The notes under the pieces: generated by a model
Databases searched by the model: none
Told to the model about the DNA's origin: nothing
Seen by the model: the letters and a program-made list of their open reading frames with translations, nothing else
Part shown: positions 8,024 to 16,398 of the stretch, piece after piece
Position numbering within the stretch: the stretch's first letter is position 1
How the letters are laid out: every line of letters starts with the position of its first letter
Position numbers and translations under genes: made by a program
Assembly (NCBI GenBank): GCA_001769535.1
Contig: MEOH01000029.1
Location: 1 to 46,847 of the forward strand
DNA length: 46,847 nt
Direction of reading: 5' to 3'
Source: Bacteroidetes bacterium GWF2_38_335
Lineage (GTDB): Bacteria > Bacteroidota > Bacteroidia > Bacteroidales > GWF2-38-335

Positions 8024-11000
8024 TTATGTAGTTTGGTTATTAAACGGAAATTCAATAAAAAAGGTAGTTCCCTGGTCTTTTGCCGTTTCAAACCAGATTT
8101 TTCCTCCGGTTCCTTCAACAATTTTTTTAACGATGGCAAGTCCAAGTCCCATACCCGATGTTTTTGTGGTAAAGTTAGGAACAAAAAGTTTATCTTTCAA
8201 GTCGTCAGGTATACCGGTTCCATTGTCTGAAATTTTTACCAGATAATATTTTTCTGTTTTTTCAAGAGAAATGTCAACTTTTCCTTTTCTTCCTGCGGGG
8301 ATGGCCTGAATGGCATTTTTGATCAGATTGTTGAATACCTGCAGCAGATGTTCACGGTCGGCAAAAACAATAGCACTGGCAATACCATTCATGTTTTGTG
8401 TAATGATGGCATTTTCATCATTTTCAAATACACTGACGGCATTATTTATTTTTAAAATAAGGTCAACTTCCTCCACATTTGCATTGGTGAGTTTTGCAAA
8501 TCTTGAAAAATCTGTGGCAATGGACGAAAGGGTGTCGATTTGCTCAATGAGCGAGGCAGAAAGTCTCCTGAGTTTGTCTTCAAAATTGGGATCGTTATCA
8601 TTCCATGAACGCTGCAACAATTGAACGTTCAGCTTCATTGGGGTGAGTGGATTTTTAATCTCATGAGCAATTTGCCTTGCCATTTCGCGCCAGGCTGATT
8701 CTCTTTCTGATTTGGCCAATAAATCGGCACTGCGGGCGAGTTCCTCCACCATTCTGTTGTATTCGGCAACCAAATCAGCAATTTCATCACGGCCTTCATA
8801 CTTGATCTTTTCATTGGCCATGCCAAGTTTAATCTCCCTGAATTTTTTCTGAATAAGTCTCAGCGGCTTTGTAATGGTGCCGGAAATTACAACCGTAAAA
8901 AAAATGGCCAGTAATATGAGCAATACATAAATATTTATGATCGCAACAACCAATCCGGTCAGATCTTTAGTAAGCGCACTCTGTTTAGTAAAATATGGAA
9001 GGTTTACATATCCGATTATTTTATTGTTGGTATTTTGAAACGGAATGTATGCTGATAGGTATTCCATGCTTCCGATTGACTCGTTGTGAATGAACTTGGC
9101 TCTTTTATCTATTACCAATTGCCGGTAAGCTTCAGTATTCATCTTATAACCGATCAGTCCTTTATCAAAAATTTCAGGACGCGATGAAGCATATAAATTC
9201 CCCTGTGCATCATATAGGTTGATGTCAGTAAAAAACACATAAGAAAATTTCATCAGGTAATAAAGCACTTCATCGTAAAACTCAGGTGTGTTATGCAGCT
9301 TTTTTTCACCCCCAAGTTTGTGTTCCAGTTCGATCAGGACGGATTGAATTTTTTCACTGATATTGGCATTTTGCTTCTTTTTGAATTGTTCAATGTTATA
9401 GTAAACTGTTCCGCCTCCAATTAATAAAAGTGAAAGCAAAAGGATTCCGATCATTGAGATCTGGATGCGCGACTTAATGTCGAAATGCAGATCGGTAGTA
9501 TATCTGTTAAGGTTGTTTACAAAAACACCCAATGCAAATAACAAATAGAAATACACAATAACATAAGAAAGGGAAATGAGCACATCCAGAAAGCTTTTTT
9601 GGGGAAGACTCACCACAATGGTGTTCAGTTTATCTATTCTGAACAGTAGATGGTTAAAACCGTCATAATTGATAATAGTGTATTCATAGTTCTGTTTTCC
9701 GAAAACATCCGAGGAAAAGCTGTAATGATATTCTCCGGCACTATTTATAAGAGAATCCTTGTAATATTTTGCGTAGGAATATTTCTCGGTAATAGATGAT
9801 TTTTTCATCTTTTTTTCAAGGAGAAGCTCCGGATATCCAAGCTCTTCGACGATCAGACGGGAGTCAAGCTGGATAAACAAGGTATTTTCAAGTGAATCGT
9901 TTTCAAGGTCGAAAGCAACTTTTCCGAAATAACTGATCCTTCCGTTCAGGTTATCAACAAAATAAAAGTGAGTGGTGTTTATTGGTATCCTGTTTTTTGA
10001 TATAGACTCGTAATATTCATAGCAGTTTGTTTGCTCTTTGGAAACAGGATTCAGCAATAAATTAATAACCGGATTACAGAGTGCTATTTGAAAATCGTAT
10101 TTTGAGAGGTAACCATTGAAGTAATAATTTCGCAGATGCTTTATTATATTTTGGTCGTCTTCCTCATAATTTGTGAGCAAACCTTTCAGAACTTCATCAT
10201 TTACCAATTTTTTCTCTTTATCAGCAAGCAAAAGTTCGGCCACCATATCCCGCTCTGTAGCCAGTCCGGTCGCAATAATCTTCCTCTTTTCCCATTCTTT
10301 TTTTCTTGATTCTTCAGAAATAAACCACACAATATATGCCGAGACAAATACGATAAGAAGCAAAGCAATGTATCCCCGCAAGTAGATATTGTTTTTGACA
10401 ACAATTATTAGTGTCAGGACTAAAATGATATCCAGAAAAACAAAAAATGAATTTGCATTCTCAAAGCTGGATGCAAAGGGAATCAACACTAAAAAGGAGA
10501 GAGCCAGACAAGCCAGATAATATATAAAAGATAATGATTCCCTGAAAACATAAACAGTTCGATAAATTATTAAGATGTTTGAGACAAAAAGCAAACCGAA
10601 AATAAGGTAGCATAAAATGCTGTATATGCTCATTTCGAATACTTTGTATGCCTCAAGTTCAACGCTGGAGTTTACGATTATATCATAAACAATCTGATTT
10701 GTTTTAAAAAAGAAAAGCTGTGTTACCGACATGATAGCCAGTAGAATAACTGCTGAAATATTTTTGTTTTTCCCGGCAAATGCAGAGCTTAATTTAAAAT
10801 ACCTGAAATAAGCAATTGAAAAAGTAAAGACGAATATGACTGTAATCAGGAGGTCTCCCAAATTGGGGTACCACGAGGAGCTCGCGAAAATCCGCGGATT
10901 GAACAACTCTGAGTTGAAAAACAGTTCAGAAAAATTCAGGGTAATCAAAAGATATCTGATAATCACCAAATCAATCAATAAGGCAAGAAGCCACCAGTTT

Positions 11001-11719
11001 GAGTTGAATCTCTTATTAAAATCTGCGATAATCAAAAACATGAAAATAAGCAGGAAGACAACTGCCAGATAGTATAGTACTCTATTGAATTTTACCCAGC
11101 CATCTTTAATGGATTCGGGTGCCGAAAAAATAAGTGAGAACAAATATTTATTATCCAGTCCTTTTATTGCAACACCCTCGGGAACAGGCAGAACGGTAAT
11201 GTTTACATCGGGATTTAGGTTAAAATCTTCCTGGTAGTAGTTTTTAATAAATTCATTTTCAAAAGAATATTCCCTTTTTATTAAGGCCAAACCAACAATT
11301 ACTATATTGTCTATTGATCTCCACTTGGTATAAAACCAGCCGTTTTCGAGGAAAACAACATCACGTGAAAGTACCGATTCAGAAAAAAGATTGCTGACAG
11401 AAATAATGTTATCAGACCAAAATTTCAGGCTGTCGTTCTGGTATATGAGCAGTTCATATCCGTCGTTGTGAATATCAATAATGTCAATAAGATTGTTTTT
11501 GATGATTTCATCAAGGGAATTTGACCTCATCATGAGGGTAACATCAGTTACAAGTTTATCAACTTTTTCCTGTTTTTTAATCAGGGTTTTTTCAATATCG
11601 GCAACCCCAACAGCTTCTTTCTGAATATGAACGCCACTTCTTTCAAGTAAAAATGCAGTTGAAAAAAGCAATGCAAATAAAATCAGCCAGATGTAATATT
11701 TCAGTTTTTTAAAAAGCAC
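8024..11719 (-). CDS. Large multi-spanning NtrY-like sensor histidine kinase
   Basis: A 1231-residue membrane sensor kinase. An N-terminal membrane helix (about 9-26) and a first extracytoplasmic region of about 180 residues precede a cluster of membrane helices between about 215 and 480. A second extracytoplasmic region is followed by helices near 720 and 760, a third sensor segment, and a last helix near 905-930. A HAMP domain (about 930-985) leads to the HisKA domain with His1019 in the motif AHEIKNPLTPMKL, then the N-box NNLIKNA, DNGTGIP and GMGLGLAIVKKI of the ATPase domain. The PLTPMKL form of the H-box is typical of NtrY. The start codon is GTG; no in-frame ATG lies just upstream. No response regulator gene is adjacent, so it is an orphan here. 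The signal sensed is unknown. Confidence 0.9.
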   Translation of the reverse strand: MLFKKLKYYIWLILFALLFSTAFLLERSGVHIQKEAVGVADIEKTLIKKQEKVDKLVTDVTLMMRSNSLDEIIKNNLIDIIDIHNDGYELLIYQNDSLKFWSDNIISVSNLFSESVLSRDVVFLENGWFYTKWRSIDNIVIVGLALIKREYSFENEFIKNYYQEDFNLNPDVNITVLPVPEGVAIKGLDNKYLFSLIFSAPESIKDGWVKFNRVLYYLAVVFLLIFMFLIIADFNKRFNSNWWLLALLIDLVIIRYLLITLNFSELFFNSELFNPRIFASSSWYPNLGDLLITVIFVFTFSIAYFRYFKLSSAFAGKNKNISAVILLAIMSVTQLFFFKTNQIVYDIIVNSSVELEAYKVFEMSIYSILCYLIFGLLFVSNILIIYRTVYVFRESLSFIYYLACLALSFLVLIPFASSFENANSFFVFLDIILVLTLIIVVKNNIYLRGYIALLLIVFVSAYIVWFISEESRKKEWEKRKIIATGLATERDMVAELLLADKEKKLVNDEVLKGLLTNYEEDDQNIIKHLRNYYFNGYLSKYDFQIALCNPVINLLLNPVSKEQTNCYEYYESISKNRIPINTTHFYFVDNLNGRISYFGKVAFDLENDSLENTLFIQLDSRLIVEELGYPELLLEKKMKKSSITEKYSYAKYYKDSLINSAGEYHYSFSSDVFGKQNYEYTIINYDGFNHLLFRIDKLNTIVVSLPQKSFLDVLISLSYVIVYFYLLFALGVFVNNLNRYTTDLHFDIKSRIQISMIGILLLSLLLIGGGTVYYNIEQFKKKQNANISEKIQSVLIELEHKLGGEKKLHNTPEFYDEVLYYLMKFSYVFFTDINLYDAQGNLYASSRPEIFDKGLIGYKMNTEAYRQLVIDKRAKFIHNESIGSMEYLSAYIPFQNTNNKIIGYVNLPYFTKQSALTKDLTGLVVAIINIYVLLILLAIFFTVVISGTITKPLRLIQKKFREIKLGMANEKIKYEGRDEIADLVAEYNRMVEELARSADLLAKSERESAWREMARQIAHEIKNPLTPMKLNVQLLQRSWNDNDPNFEDKLRRLSASLIEQIDTLSSIATDFSRFAKLTNANVEEVDLILKINNAVSVFENDENAIITQNMNGIASAIVFADREHLLQVFNNLIKNAIQAIPAGRKGKVDISLEKTEKYYLVKISDNGTGIPDDLKDKLFVPNFTTKTSGMGLGLAIVKKIVEGTGGKIWFETAKDQGTTFFIEFPFNNQTT

Positions 11720-11756
11720 GATATATCATTTATTCAGTAAAAATAAGAAATATAGT

Positions 11757-11829
11757 TGAAAGTCTGTAAGGTTGAAAGTTGAAAGTTTAGAAAGTCCGTC
11801 AAGTCGGAAGTCGGAAGCCGGAATCCGGA
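11757..11829. repeat. Degenerate short tandem repeats (copy A)
   Basis: About 70 bases of imperfect 8-11-base units of the type AAAGTYNG (gaaagtctgt, gaaagttgaa, gaaagtccgt, caagtcggaag). They lie just upstream of the histidine-kinase start codon. A similar array lies upstream of tcdA (15519-15599). Each array is followed by the palindromic repeat described in the next entry. Confidence 0.6.
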
Positions 11830-11865
11830 AATATTGATCAACTCTTTAAATCCAAAAAAGCAATC

Positions 11866-12038
11866 GGCCTGAAAGGCCAGCTCAATTCAGCCCCGGCTTT
11901 GTGCCTCCCTTCGGTCGCCATAGGCTTGCCGACGGTGATACGGCCATGAATACATTAGAACGAAAAACCCTTTTCCGGCGGAGATTACTATGCCTGTAGG
12001 GCATAAATTATGGTAGCCCCGGGCAATTGCCCCGGGGC
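11866..12038. repeat. Palindromic intergenic repeat, family 1, copy A
   Basis: This copy shares two blocks with 15620-15721. The first is a GGCCT-GAA-AGGCC hairpin followed by GCTCAATTCAGCCCCGGCTT. The second is TATGGTAGCCCCGGG, one variable base, AATTGCCCCGGGGCAA, an almost perfect palindrome. Between them copy A carries an unrelated middle of about 80 bases. It fills most of the 332-base gene-free stretch 11720-12051 and ends 13 bases from the rlmH stop. No coding potential is seen. Confidence 0.85.
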
Positions 12039-12051
12039 AAAAAAATTCAAT

Positions 12052-12525
12052 CTACTCGTGGTGATAAGGTTCGCCCTTAATTATTGTAAATGCCCGGTAT
12101 AGCTGTTCTGCAAAGATCAACCTGACCATCTGATGCGAGAATGTGAGCTTCGACAAGGAAAATCTGTAATCAGCCCTTTCATAAACCTGATCAGAAAAAC
12201 CATAGGGACCGCCAATCAGAAAAACCAGTCTTTTTGTACCGGCATTCATCCTCTTTTTTAAGAATTCAGCAAACTCAGATGAGGTGTGTTCTTTCCCCTT
12301 CTCGTCAAGTACAACAACAAAGTCAGAATTGTTTAGTCCGGAAATCAATAAATTGCCTTCTTTTGTTTTCTGCTCCTGTTGCGATAAGGTTTTGCGGTTT
12401 TTAATATCCGGAATCACATTATATTCAAAGTCAATATAATGTTTCAACCTTTTTAAATATGTCTCAACAGTTTCTGAAAGGTTTTTATCATCCGTTTTTC
12501 CAACTACTATCAAACTGATTTTCAT
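12052..12525 (-). CDS. rlmH: 23S rRNA (pseudouridine1915-N3)-methyltransferase RlmH
   Basis: A 157-residue SPOUT methyltransferase; E. coli RlmH has 155. It methylates pseudouridine 1915 in helix 69 of 23S rRNA, using S-adenosylmethionine. Family marks: VVLDEKGKEHTSSEFA (about 71-86), the knotted cofactor-binding LIGGPYGF (103-110), LSKLTFSHQMVRLIFAEQLY (124-143) and the C-terminal GEPYHHE with the conserved YHH. I start at the ATG at 12525: a reading from an upstream TTG adds two residues without support, and the ATG gives the family N-terminus MKISLI. It is divergent from the DUF4783-nadC operon, with 104 bases between starts. Confidence 0.97.
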   Translation of the reverse strand: MKISLIVVGKTDDKNLSETVETYLKRLKHYIDFEYNVIPDIKNRKTLSQQEQKTKEGNLLISGLNNSDFVVVLDEKGKEHTSSEFAEFLKKRMNAGTKRLVFLIGGPYGFSDQVYERADYRFSLSKLTFSHQMVRLIFAEQLYRAFTIIKGEPYHHE

Positions 12526-12629
12526 AACCAAATAAATTGTCTGAATATTAAAATTGGTTTAATTTTTGCTTTATTTTTATAAATTAGCAAAACTAATGTA
12601 TATTTACATATAAATTAAACTAAAACCGG

Positions 12630-13022
12630 ATGAAAAATCTTTTTAAAAAAGTGGCGCTTTTAATGGCCATGCTTGTGACGATAAGCTCTTTCGGTAATCC
12701 AAATGCCCTTCCCGATGAAATTATCCTTGCACTGAAAACCGGAAATTCAAAAACACTGGCTAAATATTTTGATGCCAATATTGAATTAAAAATCCTTGAG
12801 GATGAGGATATTTATAGTAAAACTCAGGCCGAATTGATTTTAAAAGATTTTTTCATCAAAAATAAACCCGTTGATTTTAAAATTCTTCATGATGGGGGTG
12901 AGGGTGTTAAATACGCCATCGGAACCATTACCACATCCAAAGGAAGTTATCGTGTTACGGTTATGTACAAGGTTTCAGACGGTCAGCCCCTTGTTAAAAC
13001 TTTAAGAATCGAAGAAGAATAA
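12630..13022 (+). CDS. Exported DUF4783 protein
   Basis: A 130-residue protein with a signal peptide (about 1-22, ending SFG). The mature part, with EIILALKTGNSKTLAKYFD, then an acidic stretch and KPVDFKILHDGGEG, matches the DUF4783 family of Bacteroidota, small proteins with an NTF2-like cone fold. No activity is known. The TAA stop overlaps the nadC start by one base (TAATG), so translation is coupled. In this phylum the two genes are often adjacent, but no functional link to NAD synthesis is established. Confidence 0.85.
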   Translation: MKNLFKKVALLMAMLVTISSFGNPNALPDEIILALKTGNSKTLAKYFDANIELKILEDEDIYSKTQAELILKDFFIKNKPVDFKILHDGGEGVKYAIGTITTSKGSYRVTVMYKVSDGQPLVKTLRIEEE

Positions 13023-13870
13023 TGAATGAAAATTATTTTGATGCTTTTATTGAAAATGCAATAAAAGAAGACATCAGGGATGGTGACCATTCTACCTTGT
13101 CGTGTATTCCTCCTGATGCAAATGGTAAAGCCAAATTACTCATAAAACAGGAAGGGGTGCTTGCCGGAGTTTATGTTGCAGGCAAAATCATGCATAAATT
13201 TGATCCCGAACTAAAAATGTCGGTTCATCTTTTCGATGGTGCAAAGGTAAAACCCGGTGATATTGCTTTTATTGCCGAAGGAAGTGTTCGGTCAATTCTG
13301 CAAATCGAACGATTGGTGCTGAATGTGATGCAGAGGATGAGCGGAATTGCCACCCGTACCAATGAATATGTTTCAAAACTTGAGGGACTGAATACACGAA
13401 TTCTGGATACCCGAAAAACAACTCCGGGAATGCGTTTTCTTGAAAAACAAGCTGTGGTTATTGGTGGCGGAGCAAACCACCGCATGGGTCTGTATGATAT
13501 GATCATGCTCAAGGATAACCATATTGATTTTGCCGGCGGAATAGAAAAGGCAATTGATTCTGTAAAAAAATACCTTGCCGGAAAAAACCTGGACCTGAAA
13601 ATTGAAATCGAAACAAGATCACTCGATGATATTAAAAGAGTTCTTGCCCACGGAGGCGTAAATCGCATTATGCTTGATAATTTTGATCCTGAAATGACTC
13701 GCGAGGCTGTTAAGCTGATTGATGGCAAATATGAAACTGAATCATCGGGCGGCATTACCCTCGAAACAATCAGGTCGTATGCCGAATGTGGTGTTGATTT
13801 TATTTCGGTTGGAGCCCTCACACACCAGATAAGCAGTCTGGATATGAGCTTAAAAGCCATTGATTTCTGA
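13022..13870 (+). CDS. nadC: Nicotinate-nucleotide pyrophosphorylase (carboxylating)
   Basis: Quinolinate phosphoribosyltransferase, 282 residues, the usual length. It converts quinolinate and PRPP to nicotinate mononucleotide, CO2 and pyrophosphate in de novo NAD synthesis. Visible marks: EDIRDGDHST near the N-terminus, the substrate-binding DTRKTTPGMR (129-138), GGGANHRMGL with the conserved His-Arg (about 148-157), KDNHI (164-168), IEIE and the C-terminal phosphate-binding ESSGGI and ISVGALTH. It lies between the DUF4783 gene (1-base overlap) and the YihY gene (3-base gap) in one operon. No nadA or nadB is in the window. Confidence 0.97.
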   Translation: MNENYFDAFIENAIKEDIRDGDHSTLSCIPPDANGKAKLLIKQEGVLAGVYVAGKIMHKFDPELKMSVHLFDGAKVKPGDIAFIAEGSVRSILQIERLVLNVMQRMSGIATRTNEYVSKLEGLNTRILDTRKTTPGMRFLEKQAVVIGGGANHRMGLYDMIMLKDNHIDFAGGIEKAIDSVKKYLAGKNLDLKIEIETRSLDDIKRVLAHGGVNRIMLDNFDPEMTREAVKLIDGKYETESSGGITLETIRSYAECGVDFISVGALTHQISSLDMSLKAIDF

Positions 13871-13873
13871 TAA

Positions 13874-14797
13874 ATGTCCAATATAAAAAACAAAATAGGT
13901 GTTTTAAAAAAAGTTGTTGCCGCTTTCTCGCTCAGGCACAGCTTTCCGGGTTTTCATCATATGTCGCTGTATGATGTGGGAGTGTTTTTTATTCAAGCTA
14001 TTAAAAAAGGTACTTTATCCATCAGATCGGGTGCCATTGCGTATAACTTTTTTCTTGCTATTTTTCCGGCTATTCTGTTTATATTCACATTAATACCGTA
14101 TGTTCCTATTGATAATTTTCAGTCTGAACTTCTTGAAATCCTAAGAAATATCATGCCCGGCGATGCTTTTTCAGCGGTCGAAGGCACAATTGAGGATGTG
14201 GTTATGAATCCCCGGTTTGATCTGCTGTCGGTGGGATTTATCATGACCATGTATTTTGCGACAAACGGGGTTAATGCCATTATGAAATCTTTCAACGCTA
14301 CTTCGCAGGAATTTGAAACCAGAAGCGGTATTGCGCGCAGACTAATCAGTTTGTGGCTGGTGGTTATTTTCTTTACGTTGATAACATTGGCAATTCTCAG
14401 CATCATGTTTAGTGTGTATCTTTTCGATTACCTGGCTTCAATAGGATTGCTTCAGAATTATTTCATTTATTATCTGCTTAAATTTGTGGAGTGGATTATC
14501 ATCATCGCCCTGTTCTTTTTTGCCATTTCTTTCCTTTATTATTATGCCCCGGCAAAAAAAATGAAATGGAAACTTATAACTGCAGGAGGAAGTATTGCCA
14601 CACTTCTGTGTATCATTATTTCTTTGCTGTTTAGTTTTTACGTGAACAATTTCGGGCAGTACAATAAACTTTATGGATCACTCGGTACCATCATTGTTTT
14701 AATGATGTGGATTTACATGAATGCCATGGTTTTGCTTATAGGATTTGAACTCAATGCCAGTATTGAAAATGCCCGAAGAGTGAAGAAAAATGAATAA
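13874..14797 (+). CDS. YihY/BrkB family inner-membrane protein
   Basis: A 307-residue integral membrane protein. The N-terminal soluble stretch (SFPGFHHMSLYDVGVFF) leads into the family motif RSGAIAYNFFLAIFPAILFIF near 52-72 (longest exact run trimmed here: AIAYNFFLAIFPA). Further helices lie near 115, 155-180, 195-220, 235-260 and 275-295. The end GTIIVLMMWIYMNAMVLLIG then FELNAS is characteristic. The family is widespread, was once misnamed ribonuclease BN, and its function is not settled. It is the last gene of the DUF4783-nadC-yihY operon and ends 10 bases from the convergent tcdA. Confidence 0.92.
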   Translation: MSNIKNKIGVLKKVVAAFSLRHSFPGFHHMSLYDVGVFFIQAIKKGTLSIRSGAIAYNFFLAIFPAILFIFTLIPYVPIDNFQSELLEILRNIMPGDAFSAVEGTIEDVVMNPRFDLLSVGFIMTMYFATNGVNAIMKSFNATSQEFETRSGIARRLISLWLVVIFFTLITLAILSIMFSVYLFDYLASIGLLQNYFIYYLLKFVEWIIIIALFFFAISFLYYYAPAKKMKWKLITAGGSIATLLCIIISLLFSFYVNNFGQYNKLYGSLGTIIVLMMWIYMNAMVLLIGFELNASIENARRVKKNE

Positions 14798-14807
14798 TTA
14801 ATTACTT

Positions 14808-15518
14808 CTAAGCAATTAAATCTCTTACAACCACTGAAGCACAGAAACATCCGAAAACGGGGGGCATGTAAGAAATTGTACCAACGGTTGATTTTTTATT
14901 TTCGCCTTCTGAAATAATCATGGATCCTTCTTTTATTTTTTCTGATGAAAAAATGACTTTTACTCCGTTGTATACTCCCAGTTTATGCAATCTTTTCCTT
15001 AACATCCTTGCCAGATTGCAATTAAATGATTGTGAAATATCACTGACATTTACCATTGAGGGATCAAATTTTCCTCCGGCTCCCATTGAACTAACAATTC
15101 TCAGGTTATTTTTCAGACTGTGGTATATCAGAAATATTTTTGGTGCCAGGGTGTCAATGGCATCCACCACATAATTGTATTTTTCGGCTTGCAGGATTTC
15201 AACCATTCTGTCATCTTTAATGTACTCGCATATGACGGTCAGATCAAGATCCGGATTAATATCTTTCAAACGTTTGCCCATTACTTCAGCTTTTTCCTTT
15301 CCCTCGTTGCTGATTAAAGCGGGAAGTTGCCTGTTCCGGTTTGAGGGCTCTACCTTATCGCCGTCCACTATGGTCATTTTACCTACTCCGGCACGGCAAA
15401 TCTGCTCCGCTGCATAAGCACCAACGCCTCCCAGTCCGACCACCAGAACATGTGCTGTCTGAAGTTTTTTCAGATCGCTTTTTCCCAGTAAAAGTTCGGT
15501 TCTTGAAATCCAATCCAT
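14808..15518 (-). CDS. tcdA: tRNA threonylcarbamoyladenosine dehydratase TcdA
   Basis: A 236-residue E1-like enzyme. It uses ATP to cyclise t6A37 to ct6A in ANN-decoding tRNAs. Evidence: N-terminal RTELLLG, the nucleotide-binding GLGGVGAYAAEQ (28-39), VDGDKVEPSNRNRQ (51-64) with the conserved NRNRQ, VDAIDTLAPK, SSMGAGGKFDP, and the C-terminal PPVFGCFCASVVVRDL. Length matches the shorter TcdA form common in this phylum (E. coli has about 268). The ATG is the first in frame and lies directly downstream of the AAAGTTTG-type tandem repeats. CsdA/CsdE partners are not in the window. Confidence 0.95.
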   Translation of the reverse strand: MDWISRTELLLGKSDLKKLQTAHVLVVGLGGVGAYAAEQICRAGVGKMTIVDGDKVEPSNRNRQLPALISNEGKEKAEVMGKRLKDINPDLDLTVICEYIKDDRMVEILQAEKYNYVVDAIDTLAPKIFLIYHSLKNNLRIVSSMGAGGKFDPSMVNVSDISQSFNCNLARMLRKRLHKLGVYNGVKVIFSSEKIKEGSMIISEGENKKSTVGTISYMPPVFGCFCASVVVRDLIA

Positions 15519-15599
15519 AAAGTTTGTTAAGTTCGTAAAGTCTGTAAAGTTCGTAAAGTTAGAAAGTTTTTAAAGATGAAAGTTTATAAAGTCGATGAA
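15519..15599. repeat. Degenerate short tandem repeats (copy B)
   Basis: Imperfect 9-10-base units such as GTAAAGTTC and GTAAAGTCT repeat about eight times immediately before the tcdA start codon. The pattern resembles the array at 11757-11829. Any promoter of tcdA would have to lie within or beyond this array. Confidence 0.7.
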
Positions 15600-15619
15600 G
15601 TTTTATCTTACCCTATCCA

Positions 15620-15721
15620 GGCCTGTAAGGCCGGCTCAATTCAGCCCCGGCTTTCAAGCCGGCTTTAAATAAGCCTGGAGGGCTTATACTATGGTAGCCC
15701 CGGGAAATTGCCCCGGGGCAA
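15620..15721. repeat. Palindromic intergenic repeat, family 1, copy B
   Basis: GGCCT-GTA-AGGCC, GCTCAATTCAGCCCCGGCTT and TATGGTAGCCCCGGG.AATTGCCCCGGGGCAA are shared with 11866-12038. The middle here is a shorter AAGCCGGCTT and AAGCC...GGCTT hairpin series. It ends 5 bases before the tatD-like stop codon, as copy A ends close to rlmH. Both copies therefore abut the 3' end of a minus-strand gene. Confidence 0.85.
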
Positions 15722-15726
15722 TTAAG

Positions 15727-16398
15727 TTATAATGTATTTTTAACATCCCTGCAGGGTTTAAAACAGCTGACAAAATTATTATAAATTTTCTCCTTGAGAT
15801 GACTAGTGGCATTATTTGTTATCCGGGCTGCCATCTGATACATTTCTTCAATCTTTTTACCCGAATCATCTGTTTCCAAAAAGATGCTGTCTGTGTTAAC
15901 CTGATTGAATACCTTGAATGCTCCGGATTTTTCATTAAAAAGAAGTGATCCGAATGACAGATAACAGTTTTTGGAAATCAGTTTTTCTGCAATGTCTTGA
16001 TTGGCATTAAAACCATGAATGATCCATGGAGTTTTATTGTAATCTTTTCTGACTGACAGAATCTCTGAATAAGTCCTGACACAATGAATGATCAACGGCT
16101 TATTCAGTTTTTCAGCTAATTCAAGCTGACCTGTGAAAAACTTCAATTGTTTTTGAAAATCAACAGCTTTTATTTTGTCCAAACCAATTTCGCCCATAGC
16201 AATGAAGTTGGCATTTTCAGAGTGTTTGAGCAAAATTTGCAGATCTTTAATATCTGATTTTTCAACATCCCAGGGATGAATTCCGGTGGAATAATAGAAA
16301 CTGCTGCCGAAAAAATCAGGCGGGGTGTTTTTTACGGAGATAATTTCGTTTGACTGATTGTCGGAATGGGTATGTATGTCAATCAGTTTTGGGTTCAT
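15727..16398 (-). CDS. Short TatD-family metal-dependent hydrolase
   Basis: A 223-residue TIM-barrel hydrolase. The N-terminal DIHTHSD supplies the HxH metal site (His9, His11), MGEIGLD the conserved Glu, PLIIHCV the third His position and HGFNAN another, and FLETDDSG the C-terminal Asp. TatD proteins are 3'-5' exonucleases acting on DNA or RNA and usually have about 255-265 residues, so this is a shorter form common in Bacteroidota; substrate is not predictable. The start overlaps the end of the rhomboid gene by 20 bases. It is the last gene of a phosphosugar mutase-rhomboid-TatD operon. Confidence 0.85.
   Translation of the reverse strand: MNPKLIDIHTHSDNQSNEIISVKNTPPDFFGSSFYYSTGIHPWDVEKSDIKDLQILLKHSENANFIAMGEIGLDKIKAVDFQKQLKFFTGQLELAEKLNKPLIIHCVRTYSEILSVRKDYNKTPWIIHGFNANQDIAEKLISKNCYLSFGSLLFNEKSGAFKVFNQVNTDSIFLETDDSGKKIEEMYQMAARITNNATSHLKEKIYNNFVSCFKPCRDVKNTL

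Noticed and set aside
12526-12531. TTG start two codons upstream of the rlmH ATG
   Set aside because: RlmH proteins begin at this ATG with MK.., and TTG gains nothing.
13225-13893. A 222-codon antisense frame over nadC
   Set aside because: nadC is certain, and the antisense frame has no recognisable motif; its length follows from nadC codon bias.
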